From positions 1-34,218 of the forward strand of contig NZ_JAUZED010000031.1 in assembly GCF_030705415.1 (NCBI RefSeq): a DNA stretch of 34,218 nt, given 5' to 3'. The notes beneath the pieces were generated by a model. That model was not told the DNA's origin and made no database searches. It saw only the letters and a list, made by a program, of their open reading frames with translations. Each line of letters begins with the position of its first letter. The stretch's first letter is position 1. The stretch is from Curtobacterium sp. A7_M15. GTDB taxonomy: Bacteria; Actinomycetota; Actinomycetes; Actinomycetales; Microbacteriaceae. Of this stretch, positions 6,646 to 14,495 are shown one piece after another. A program made the translations under genes and the position numbers.

Positions 6646-9600
6646 TCAGCCGCGCGGGAAGCGGAAGGTCCGCACCTCGTACGCGTCGACGGCGAACGAG
6701 GACGCGTCGACGGACTCGGCCGACGGCAGCGGCTCCTCGAGCAGCGTGACCTCGATGCCAGGGCCGAAACCACCGGCGACGTCGCCGTCGACCGCGACCC
6801 CGCCGCTCCCCCGCCGCCCGGACGGCTCGTACACCCGCACGACCAGGTCGCCGGAGCGGTCGTCGGCGAGCTTGACGCTCGACAGCACGACCCCGCCGGA
6901 CACCCGCACGAGCGGGTCGAACCCACGGGCACCCGTGACCGTCCGCGCGGAGGCGTTCATCAGCACGCCGGCCGCCGTCGCCCCGAGCTGGTCGGTCCCG
7001 ATGACGATCCCGTACCGGTGCGTCTGCACGCCCTGGTCGGTCTCGGGGTCGGGGAACCGCGGTGCCCGGAGCAGCGAGAGCCGCACGGTGGTGGTCACGT
7101 GCCCGTCGACGGCGTCGCGCGTGGTGTCGAACCCGTGGATCGAGTCGTTCACGAGGGCGACGCCGAAGCCCGGCTCGGACACGAGCACGTAGCGGTGCAT
7201 CGAGGTCTCGAACTTCGCGGCCTCCCACGAGGTGTTCGTGTGCGTCACCCGCTTCTGCGCGCCGAACTGCGTCTCGGCGACGGTGTGCTCGGCGCGGACG
7301 TCGAGCGGGAAGGCGACCTTGAGGAACTTCTCGGTCTCGTGCCAGTCGGTCGTCTGGTCGAACTCCAGCGTGCGGGAGTCCGGCGCGAGGACGATCTCCT
7401 GGCGCACCGTCGAGTCGCCGAACGCCCGCTCGACGACGACACGCGCGACGCCGTCCGCGTCGACCGAGCCGTGCAGCCCGGTGGTCGAGACGATGTCCTC
7501 GACCCGGTTCCGGTAGTACCGGTCGACGTCCCACGCGTCCCACATGTTCGGGAAGTCCTGGTGGAGCTGCAGGAGGTTCGCCACCCGACCGGGAGCGATC
7601 GCCTCGCGTCCGGTGGCCAGGTCGACGGCGCTCGTGACGAGGCCACGACCGTCGACGACGACCCGGACGAGGTCGTTCGCGAGCACGTAGCCGCCGTCCT
7701 GTTCGGTCAGCGTCACCGCGGTCGGCTGCGGCAGGTCGGTCGCCAGGACCGCGCCCTGCGCGGGTGCGCCGGCCTGGAGGAACGGGGCCGGGTTCACGAC
7801 GACGGCCGCGTCCCCGGTACCGGCGAGGGCCGACAGCGCCTGGTCGATGATCGCCGTCAGGGCGCGGGCCGTCTCGGCGTACTTCGCCACCGCTTCGCGG
7901 TGCACCCAGGCGATCGAGGTCCCCGGCAGGATGTCGTGGAACTGCTGGAGCAGGACCTGCTGCCAGAGCGCGTCGAGCTCGTCGTGGGGGTAGGCGAAGT
8001 CCGTGCGGGCGGCGGCGGTCGCGGCCCACAGCTCGGCCTCGAGCAGCAGCTGCTCGCTCCGGCGGTTGCCCTGCTTGGTCTGGTGCTGGCTGGTGAGCGT
8101 CGCGCGGTGCAGCTCGAGGTAGAGCTCGCCGACCCAGACGGGCGGGTCGGGCAGCTCGGCCTTGGCCCGGTCGAAGAAGGCGTCCGGGTGCTCCCAACGG
8201 ACCTTGGCGCTCCCCTCGAGGTCCGCGAGGCGCTTCGCCGTGCCGGTCATCTCGCGGGTCGTGCCACCGCCGCCGTCGCCCCAGCCGACCGGAGCGATCG
8301 ACCCCGAGGCGAGCCGGTTCTCGCGGAACTGGCGGGAGGCCTTGGCGACCTCGCTGCCCGACAGCCGCGAGTTGTACGTGTCCATCGACGGGAAGTGCGA
8401 GAACACGCGCGAGCCGTCGATGCCCTCCCAGAGGAAGGTGTGGTGCGGGAACTTGTTGACCTGGTTCCACGAGATCTTCTGCGTGAAGAACCACTCGAAG
8501 CCCGCGCGGCGCATGAGCTGCGGCAGGGCCGGCGAGTAGCCGAAGCTGTCCGGCAGCCAGACGCCCTTCGGACGGATGCCGAACTCCCGCTCGAAGAACC
8601 GCTGCCCCTGCGAGAACTGGCGCACGATGCTCTCGCCGGTCGGCATCACGGTGTCGGGCTCGACCCACATGCCGCCGATCGGCAGGAAGCGTCCGGCCTC
8701 GACGGCGGCTTTCACCCGCGCGTAGACCTCGGGCCGGTGTTCCTTGATCCACGCGTACTGCTGCGCGCTCGACATGCCGTACAGGAAGTCGTCGGTCTGG
8801 TCGATGAGCTCGGTCATCGTCGAGGTGGTGCGGGCGACCTTGCGGATCGTCTCGCGGACCGGCCACAGCCAGGCGGAGTCGATGTGGGCGTGCCCGACCG
8901 CCGAGATCGTGTGCGCCGAGGCGTCCGCGGGTGCGGCGAGGACGTCCGCGAGTGCCGCTCGGGCGTCGGGCGCGGTCGCGGCGATGTGCTGCAGATCGAG
9001 CCGGTCGAGGGCGTCGTCGAGCGCCTGCAGGATCCGCATCCGCCGCGGTCCCTCGGGCAGCTCGGCCTGGAGCTCGAGCAGGACGTCGATGTCGAGCGCG
9101 AGTTCGTGCACCTCGGACTCGAAGACGGCGAGGTCCATCCGGCGGCTCGTGTAGAGGCGCGTCGACGACGACGTCTGAACATCGCCCTCCTGCGTCGGCA
9201 GGAAGGGGTGGTAGTCGAGCAGGACGGGGTTCGACGCCGCCTCGACGAAGAGCTCGACGGTCTCGCCGCCGACGGCTTCCTCCGCGACGAGCACCCACTG
9301 GTTGCGCGGGTTGATCGACTTCACGGGGGTGCCGTCCGGGCGGTAGACGAGCCCCTCGCACTGGAACCCGGGCATGTTCTTGTCGAAGCCGAGGTCGACG
9401 ACGGCCTCCACGCGGCGGCCGGCCCACTCCTCCGGCACGGTCCCGCGCAACCGGAACCAGGTCGTGCCCCACGCGGCACCCCACGGCGTGCCCACCTCGT
9501 ACGGCGTGAACTCGAGCGCGAGCCCGGACGTCGGCGGGATCGGCTCCCCCGGCAGTTCGTGCCACGCGGTGTCGAGCGGCGTCGCGGTGGCGTGCACCGC

Positions 9601-9666
9601 CGGCAGGATGCGTTCGTCGAGGACGCGTCGCGCCCGGCCGGTGGTGAGGGGGATGTCGTCGTGCAT
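6646..9666 (-). CDS. GH38 alpha-mannosidase
   Basis: A 1006-residue enzyme without a signal peptide, so probably cytoplasmic. It should remove alpha-linked mannose from imported oligosaccharides. The N-terminal region of about 250 residues precedes the catalytic domain. Zinc-binding residues are in GHAHIDSAWLWP (H259, H261, D263 region). The nucleophile Asp is in WLPDSFGYSPAL (D373). Later family blocks are present (LYLELHRATLTSQHQTKQGNR, QQFHDILPGTSI, and the beta-sandwich C-terminus VKVAFPLDV-type segment near FLKVAFPLDV). Length is typical. ATG at 9666 follows AGGAAGG. It lies 90 bases after the GH5-like gene on the same strand. Confidence 0.96.
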   Translation of the reverse strand: MHDDIPLTTGRARRVLDERILPAVHATATPLDTAWHELPGEPIPPTSGLALEFTPYEVGTPWGAAWGTTWFRLRGTVPEEWAGRRVEAVVDLGFDKNMPGFQCEGLVYRPDGTPVKSINPRNQWVLVAEEAVGGETVELFVEAASNPVLLDYHPFLPTQEGDVQTSSSTRLYTSRRMDLAVFESEVHELALDIDVLLELQAELPEGPRRMRILQALDDALDRLDLQHIAATAPDARAALADVLAAPADASAHTISAVGHAHIDSAWLWPVRETIRKVARTTSTMTELIDQTDDFLYGMSSAQQYAWIKEHRPEVYARVKAAVEAGRFLPIGGMWVEPDTVMPTGESIVRQFSQGQRFFEREFGIRPKGVWLPDSFGYSPALPQLMRRAGFEWFFTQKISWNQVNKFPHHTFLWEGIDGSRVFSHFPSMDTYNSRLSGSEVAKASRQFRENRLASGSIAPVGWGDGGGGTTREMTGTAKRLADLEGSAKVRWEHPDAFFDRAKAELPDPPVWVGELYLELHRATLTSQHQTKQGNRRSEQLLLEAELWAATAAARTDFAYPHDELDALWQQVLLQQFHDILPGTSIAWVHREAVAKYAETARALTAIIDQALSALAGTGDAAVVVNPAPFLQAGAPAQGAVLATDLPQPTAVTLTEQDGGYVLANDLVRVVVDGRGLVTSAVDLATGREAIAPGRVANLLQLHQDFPNMWDAWDVDRYYRNRVEDIVSTTGLHGSVDADGVARVVVERAFGDSTVRQEIVLAPDSRTLEFDQTTDWHETEKFLKVAFPLDVRAEHTVAETQFGAQKRVTHTNTSWEAAKFETSMHRYVLVSEPGFGVALVNDSIHGFDTTRDAVDGHVTTTVRLSLLRAPRFPDPETDQGVQTHRYGIVIGTDQLGATAAGVLMNASARTVTGARGFDPLVRVSGGVVLSSVKLADDRSGDLVVRVYEPSGRRGSGGVAVDGDVAGGFGPGIEVTLLEEPLPSAESVDASSFAVDAYEVRTFRFPRG

Positions 9667-9756
9667 GGGGACCTTCCTGGTCGGAGGGTGCCGGCGTCGG
9701 GGCCGACGGGACGGACGGTGGTGCGGGGTGGTGTGGGACGGGTGGTGGTGGACGGC

Positions 9757-11258
9757 TCAGGCCATCGTGGCCGGGTGGGCGACCGACAGGAGCTCGGTGG
9801 CGGCACCTTCGGGGACGTCGACGCACCGGGTGATGCCCCGGGCGGCGAGCAGCGCGTGGTCGTCGGCCCGCGAGCGCAGGACCACCTGGGGGCCGCGTCC
9901 GTCCGGGGACGACGAGGCGAGGTCGAGCCAGGCCGCGGCGAACCGGCCGCCCGGCGCGCAGTCCGCCCGGACACCGTCGCGTACGGTCCCGTCCGGGCGC
10001 ACGTCGTCCAGGACGAGTGCGGTCGCCGGCGGTGCGGGTTCCGGCGGAGCGGACGTGGCACCGGCCGGGGGGGCCCCCCCCCGGGGGCCGGGGGGGGGGG
10101 GGGGGGGGGGGGGGGGTTGGCCGGGGGGGGGGGGGGGGCCGGCGGTGCGGGTTCCGGCGGAGCGGACGTGGCACCGGCCGGGCCGCCCCGACCGCGGTCG
10201 CCGAGCTCGCGGGCGAGGGTGGCGAAGGCTTCTCCGGCGGGCTTCAGCCGACCGTCGTTCGTGAAGAGACCGAGGTCGTACTCGAGCTCCGGGAAGTCCG
10301 CGAGCGACCGCGCGACATCGTGCGAGCACCACCACGTCACGCCGAGCACGTGCTGCGCGTCGAGCACGTGCCGGATCGTCTGCTCGGTGAACGAGGCGGC
10401 GTCCGCGGGGTCGATGACGTTCGTCGGGGCGCCGACCTCCTGCAGCCAGTTCGGCCGCTCAGGGTCGCGGTTCCAGGCGCTCGCGAGCTGGAGCAGGTAC
10501 TCACCGTGCCGGACGGACCCGGCTCCGAGTGCGCCGTGCAGCGCCGCCGAGCCGTTGAACACCCACGAGTGCGTGACGGTCGCGTCGCCGTGGTCGGCCG
10601 CGTGTTCCGGGCCGAACGGCTGGGTGTCGTCGTACCAGGCCGCGTCGTACTGCGCGACGGTGACCAGGGGCCCTGGACGCGGCCCCACGGCAGGGGCGAC
10701 GGACGGTGCCGGGCCGAGCCGCGCCTCCTGGTCGAGTCCCCGTCGGGCCGCCGCGACCATCGCCGCCGCCCACGCGTGCCCCTGGTCCGCCGTGATGTCG
10801 TGCGGTGTCGGGTGCGGGGCGTGCGCGAACTGGTTCACCTCGTTGCCGATGGTGATCCCGAGCAGGTTGGGCTTGTCCGCGACGGCCGCGGCGAGCGCCT
10901 CGACGTAGGCCGCCGTCGACGCGACCACGTCCGGGTCGGTGAACATGTTGCGCCGGTGCCAGCTCTCGAGCCACGAGGGCACGAAGTCGAAGCTCGACAG
11001 GTGCCCCTGCAGCGCGTCGACGTTCACGTCGAGCCCGAACGAGCCCGCGATGTCGACGACCGTCGCGACGTCCCGGAGCGCCGACTGCCGGATGAGCGTC
11101 CGGTTCGGCTGCACGACCGGCCAGAGCGGGAAGATCCGCACGTGGTCCGCGCCGAGCGAGGCGATCTGCTCCATGTCCCGGGCTGTGTCCGACGGCGAGA
11201 AGTCGAGCCACGAGTGGAACCAGCCGACCGATGGCGTGTGGTTGACGCCGAAGCGCAT
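9757..11258 (-). CDS. GH5-like glycosidase (probable beta-mannosidase), frame broken by insert
   Basis: A clan GH-A TIM-barrel enzyme. It begins MRFGVNHTPSVGWFHSWLDF, the acid/base Glu is in ITIGNEVNQF (E140), and the likely nucleophile Glu is in WLQEVGAPT (E274). The set fits GH5 and resembles GH5_18 beta-mannosidases, which act on the Man-beta-1,4-GlcNAc core of N-glycans (subfamily assignment is inference). There is no signal peptide. As written, the frame is lost at a 113-bp insert (duplication plus poly-G, 10025-10137) and would run on into GH38. Deleting 113 bp restores one frame of exactly 463 codons ending TGA at 9757. ATG at 11258 overlaps the permease stop (ATGA). Confidence 0.85.
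10025..10182. repeat. 45-bp direct duplication flanking a 68-bp G/C homopolymer block
   Basis: The same 45 bases occur at 10025-10069 and 10138-10182. The 68 bases between are almost only G and C runs, including 27 consecutive G (10090-10116) and 16 G (10123-10138), broken by one TT. The offset between copies is 113 bases (not a multiple of 3), which shifts the GH5-like gene. It looks like a misassembled, gap-filled or poly-G read region, not native sequence. Confidence 0.85.
10719..10728 (+). repeat. CCGCGCCTCC motif copy inside the GH5-like gene
   Basis: Exact copy with the extended context GAG-CCGCGCCTCC-TGGTC. One of nine in the window. Confidence 0.6.
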
Positions 11259-12220
11259 CAGCCCTTCACCCCGCCCTCTTCGACGCCCTTGAAGAAGAAG
11301 CGCTGCAGGACCGCGAAGATCACCGCGATCGGGATGAACGCGATCATGGTGCCGGCGGCGATCATCCGCTGGTCGGTCGCGAACGTGCCCTGGAGGTACT
11401 GCAGGCCGACCGTCAGGGTGAGGTTCTGCGGCGACTGCAGCACGATGAGCGGCCAGAGGAAGTCGTCCCAGGCGCCGATGAACGAGAAGATCGCGATCAC
11501 GGCGATGGTGCCCTGCACGGCGGGCAGCGAGATGTAGCGGAGGCGCTGCATCGCGTTCGCGCCGTCCATCACCGCGGCCTGGTCGATCTCCTCGGGGATC
11601 TGCCGGAAGGCGTTGAACATGAGCAGGACGTTGAGCGCGGCGATCATGCCGGGCAGCGCGACGCCGACGAGGTTGTCGGCGAGGCCGAGGTCCTTCACGG
11701 TCACGAACTGGCTGATGATCGTCGCCTCGCCGGGCAGCACGAGGGTGGCGAGGAAGAGCCCGAGCACGACCTTGCGGAAGCGCCACTGCAGCCGCGCGAG
11801 GGCGAACCCGGCGAGCGTCGCGAACACGATGTTGCCGAAGACGTCGATCGCGGCGACGAGCAGCGAGTTGCCGATGTACCGCCAGACCGGGATCGCAGCG
11901 GCCACCTTGAGGTAGTTCTCGATGGTCGGCTCGGTCGGGATGAAGGACGGGTTCGCCGTGTAGATGTCCTCGCCCGCGCCCTTGAGCGACGTGGAGAGCT
12001 GCCAGAGGAACGGGCCGATCGTGATGAAGAGCACCACGACCAGCAGGACGTAGCGGACCGCCTTCTCGCGGGTGGACATGACGCCCCAGACGACGCGGCG
12101 CCGCTTGCGGGGCGGCTTGGAGGCACCACCCGGCCGGGTCGCGCCGGTCACGTCCGGCGTCGGGCTGGCTGCACCGCGGGCGCCGGCCAGGGCGGGTTCG
12201 GTGCTGGTCGTGTTCGTCAC
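11258..12220 (-). CDS. Sugar ABC transporter permease (MalG/CUT1 type)
   Basis: A 320-residue inner-membrane permease. After a 50-residue Pro/Thr-rich cytoplasmic tail it has about six TM segments, beginning YVLLVVVLFITIGPFLW. The ATPase-contact EAA loop reads EEIDQAAVMDGANAMQRLRYISLP, which identifies CUT1-family permeases for oligosaccharides. The GTG start at 12220 overlaps the stop of the partner permease (GTGA). An internal ATG (VMSTREKAV) about 48 codons in is an alternative. The stop overlaps the GH5-like start. No ATPase is encoded in the locus, so a shared MsiK-type ATPase elsewhere is likely (known for actinobacterial CUT1 systems). Confidence 0.92.
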   Translation of the reverse strand: MTNTTSTEPALAGARGAASPTPDVTGATRPGGASKPPRKRRRVVWGVMSTREKAVRYVLLVVVLFITIGPFLWQLSTSLKGAGEDIYTANPSFIPTEPTIENYLKVAAAIPVWRYIGNSLLVAAIDVFGNIVFATLAGFALARLQWRFRKVVLGLFLATLVLPGEATIISQFVTVKDLGLADNLVGVALPGMIAALNVLLMFNAFRQIPEEIDQAAVMDGANAMQRLRYISLPAVQGTIAVIAIFSFIGAWDDFLWPLIVLQSPQNLTLTVGLQYLQGTFATDQRMIAAGTMIAFIPIAVIFAVLQRFFFKGVEEGGVKG

Positions 12221-13089
12221 TTGTCGGCCTTGCTGTTCATGCGGGCGAGGGCGAGCATCGGGATGAGCGTCACGACGAAGAGCAGGAGGCTCAGGGCGGA
12301 CGCGTAGCCGAGGTTGCCGGTGAACCCGCGGGCGTACTGCTGGATGAGCATGACGAGCGAGTTGTCCTGCCCGCCGGGTCCCCCCGTGCCGTTGGTGAGG
12401 ATGTAGAGCTCGCTGAACACCCGGAGCGCACTGACGCACACGAGGATGCCGACGAGGGTCATCGTCCCGCGGACCCCGGGCATCGTGACCGACCAGAACC
12501 GCCGCACGGCCCCGGCGCCGTCGAGCGCCGCCGCTTCGTGCAGGTCCTTGCCGACGTTCCCGAGTGCCGCCAGGAAGATGATCATGTAGTAGCCGAGGCC
12601 CTTCCAGACCGTCAGGCTGATCGCGCTGATGAGCAGCAGCCACCGGTCGGTGAGGAACGGGATGCCCGCACCGCCGAGTGCCTTCACGATCTCGTTGATG
12701 ACCCCGCGGTCGTCGAGGATCCACGTCCAGATCAGGCCGACGACGACCGCGGAGGCGATCACCGGCGTGTAGTACGCCGTGCGGAAGAACGCGATCCCGG
12801 GGAGCTTCTGCTGCACGAGCACCGCGATGAGCAGCGGCAGGACCGTGAGGAGCGGCAGGCAGATCGCCATGTAGATGACGCTGTTGAGCAGCGCCTCCCA
12901 CACCTGCGGGTCGGCGAGCAGGGTCCGGAAGTTCGCGAGGCCGACCCACTGGCTCACGCCCCCGAGCGGGCTGGCGTTCGTGAACGACAGCCGGACGGTG
13001 TTGATCGACGGCCAGAGGCTGAACCCGACGAGCCAGACGAGTGCCGGCAGGACGAGGAGCCAGGGCGTGAACCAGCGGTTGGCGCGCAT
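12217..13089 (-). CDS. Sugar ABC transporter permease (MalF/CUT1 type)
   Basis: A 290-residue permease with six predicted TM helices, beginning with WLLVLPALVWLVGFSLWPS, a typical CUT1 first helix followed by VRLSFTNASPLGG. The EAA loop reads KDLHEAAALDGAGAVRRFWSVTMP. It forms the heterodimeric channel with the product of 11258-12220. Its ATG at 13089 overlaps the stop of the binding-protein gene (ATGA), so all three transport genes are coupled. Confidence 0.94.
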   Translation of the reverse strand: MRANRWFTPWLLVLPALVWLVGFSLWPSINTVRLSFTNASPLGGVSQWVGLANFRTLLADPQVWEALLNSVIYMAICLPLLTVLPLLIAVLVQQKLPGIAFFRTAYYTPVIASAVVVGLIWTWILDDRGVINEIVKALGGAGIPFLTDRWLLLISAISLTVWKGLGYYMIIFLAALGNVGKDLHEAAALDGAGAVRRFWSVTMPGVRGTMTLVGILVCVSALRVFSELYILTNGTGGPGGQDNSLVMLIQQYARGFTGNLGYASALSLLLFVVTLIPMLALARMNSKADK

Positions 13090-14384
13090 CAGCTGTTCGC
13101 CAGCAGGGTGTTCATCTTGGTCTGCGCGGTCTCGAGGGCCTGCTTCGCGCTGACTTGGCCCTTCATGGCGAGGGCGATCTGCTGGTCGAGGAAGTCCGTC
13201 ATCGCGGAGTTCGCCTGGACCGGGTTGAGGACCTTGGCCTCCTTGAGGGCCTCGTTCGCGAGCACGCGGGCCTTGCCGTTCACGGTGCCGTCGTCCTTCG
13301 AGAAGTACGGGTCCGACTGCGACGACGTCGTCGACGGGAAGATGTTCACCAGGTGCGCGAAGGCCTCTTGGTTCTTCGCGTTCGTCATGTACTGCGCGAA
13401 CGCCTCGGCGGTGGCGAGGTGCTTCGACTTGCTCGAGACCGACAGGCCCTGCACGTACAGCGGCGGGGTGTCGAGCGCCGGGCTGACGACGACGTTGCCC
13501 TTGAGCGACGGGTTGTTCTTGATCATGTCGCTCAGCGCGGTCGCACCACCGGTCGTCCACGCGACCTTCTGCTGCGTGAAGAGCGTCGAGTTGCCGAGGT
13601 AGTCGCTGTTCAGGACGTTGGAGGGCATGTAGCCGTCCTGGTACGCCGTCTTGTAGCGGTCGATGAGGTCGGCGGCCTTCGACGAGTCGGCGAAGGTGAA
13701 CTTGGTGCCGTCGCTGTTGAGGACCTTGACGCCGGCGAGCGTGAAGTCGCCGAGCCCGGGCTTGCGGCTCATCAGGTAGTCGTCCGGGCACTTGTCGTGC
13801 ATGGTCTTCGCCTGCGTGAAGAGGTCGTCGGTCGTCTTCGGCGGGTTGTCCGCGTCGAGGCCGCACTTGTCGAACATCGACTTGTTCCAGTAGTCGACGT
13901 CCGTGTTGAGGTACCAGGGGTAGCCGTAGGTGCCGGTCATGCCCTTGTACTTGTACGAGTCGAGTGCGCCCGCGACGTAGGTGCTCGCGAGCTTCGAGTC
14001 GTCCTTCGACACGTCCTGCAGGTATCCGCGCTTGGCGAGCGGGAGTGCGATGTCCGGCGGCAGGTTGATGACGTCGGGGAGGGAGTTCGACGACGCCTGG
14101 CTGAGCACCTTGTCCGCGTAGCCGTCGCCCGGCTGGTCCTGCAGCTTGACCTCGGCGCCCGGGTGCTCCTTCTCGAACCCCTTGATGACGCCGTTGAGGT
14201 AGTCCGTGTAGGTCGGGGTCAGCGCCCAGGTCTGCAGGGTGATCGACCCGTCGACCTTGCCGCTCCCGCCACCGCTGCTCGCCCCGCCGCCGCTCGAGCA
14301 GGCGGTCAGTGCGAGCGCCGTGACGGCCGCGCCGGCGAGGAGCGCGAGGGCGCGTCCCGTCGTCCTGCGTGTGGTGTTCTTCAT
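13089..14384 (-). CDS. Extracellular sugar-binding lipoprotein of the ABC importer
   Basis: A 431-residue solute-binding protein (SBP_bac_1 type). The signal peptide ends in the lipobox LTAC with C29 as lipidated residue, followed by a Gly/Ser-rich linker. The binding core has the family blocks ITLQTWALTPTY, GFEKEHPGAEVKL and LPDVINLPPDIA, then YGYPWYLNTDVDYWNKSMFDK, and the C-terminal AEAFAQYMTNAKNQEAFA. It should capture oligosaccharides outside the cell, by context N-glycan fragments. AAGGAG lies 9 bases before the ATG at 14384. It is the first gene of the minus-strand operon and faces a divergent LacI regulator. Confidence 0.94.
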   Translation of the reverse strand: MKNTTRRTTGRALALLAGAAVTALALTACSSGGGASSGGGSGKVDGSITLQTWALTPTYTDYLNGVIKGFEKEHPGAEVKLQDQPGDGYADKVLSQASSNSLPDVINLPPDIALPLAKRGYLQDVSKDDSKLASTYVAGALDSYKYKGMTGTYGYPWYLNTDVDYWNKSMFDKCGLDADNPPKTTDDLFTQAKTMHDKCPDDYLMSRKPGLGDFTLAGVKVLNSDGTKFTFADSSKAADLIDRYKTAYQDGYMPSNVLNSDYLGNSTLFTQQKVAWTTGGATALSDMIKNNPSLKGNVVVSPALDTPPLYVQGLSVSSKSKHLATAEAFAQYMTNAKNQEAFAHLVNIFPSTTSSQSDPYFSKDDGTVNGKARVLANEALKEAKVLNPVQANSAMTDFLDQQIALAMKGQVSAKQALETAQTKMNTLLANS

Positions 14385-14418
14385 CGCTCGTGACTCCTTC
14401 GTCGTGGTGCGTACCGTG

Positions 14419-14432
14419 CTGAACCGGTTCAG
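14419..14432. promoter_or_regulatory. Perfect palindromic LacI-type operator
   Basis: CTGAACCGGTTCAG is a perfect 14-bp palindrome with a central CpG, the form expected for LacI-family operators. It lies in the 5' leader of the transporter operon, about 25-38 bases after the predicted start point, where bound repressor would block elongation. Confidence 0.75.
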
Positions 14433-14462
14433 TTCCGGTGACCGATCCGTGTGAATGGAGCG

Positions 14463-14491
14463 ATGATTTCCGACTAAAGCGTTATAGTCAA
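14463..14491 (-). promoter_or_regulatory. Promoter of the transporter/glycosidase operon
   Basis: On the minus strand, TTGACT (14491-14486, five of six to consensus) and AATCAT (14468-14463, four of six) are separated by exactly 17 bases. A predicted start near 14456 gives a leader of roughly 72 bases before the binding-protein ATG. Confidence 0.6.
14472..14489 (+). promoter_or_regulatory. Second operator over both promoters, with leaderless -10 of lacI-type gene
   Basis: GACTAAAGCGTTATAGTC is an imperfect CpG-centred palindrome (7 of 9 pairs). It lies in the spacer of the minus-strand promoter and contains TATAGT (14483-14488), a good -10 box 7 bases before the GTG of the regulator. Occupancy would repress both directions. 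Confidence 0.6.
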
Positions 14492-14495
14492 CCCC

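Noticed and set aside
10070-10137. G-quadruplex regulatory element or phase-variable homopolymer
   Set aside because: The flanking 45-bp duplication and exact frame restoration on removing 113 bp fit an assembly error better. Kept as a finding, not as a regulatory feature.
6595-10908. Very long open frame on the plus strand (over 1400 codons)
   Set aside because: It is antisense to the GH38 and GH5-like genes. It arises because high-GC codon bias suppresses stops on the opposite strand. The product is Arg/Asp/Gly/Val-biased with no domain and crosses the poly-G artefact.
9321-11258. GH5-like protein with a long Pro/Arg-rich C-terminus overlapping GH38
   Set aside because: The C-terminal part after the insert is out of frame with the native downstream codons and overlaps the GH38 start by about 350 bases. 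It is a product of the frameshift.
13155-14393. Plus-strand frame of 412 codons opposite the sugar-binding protein
   Set aside because: Low-complexity Arg/Val/Glu composition typical of antisense reading. The minus strand has a lipobox, an RBS and a full solute-binding domain.
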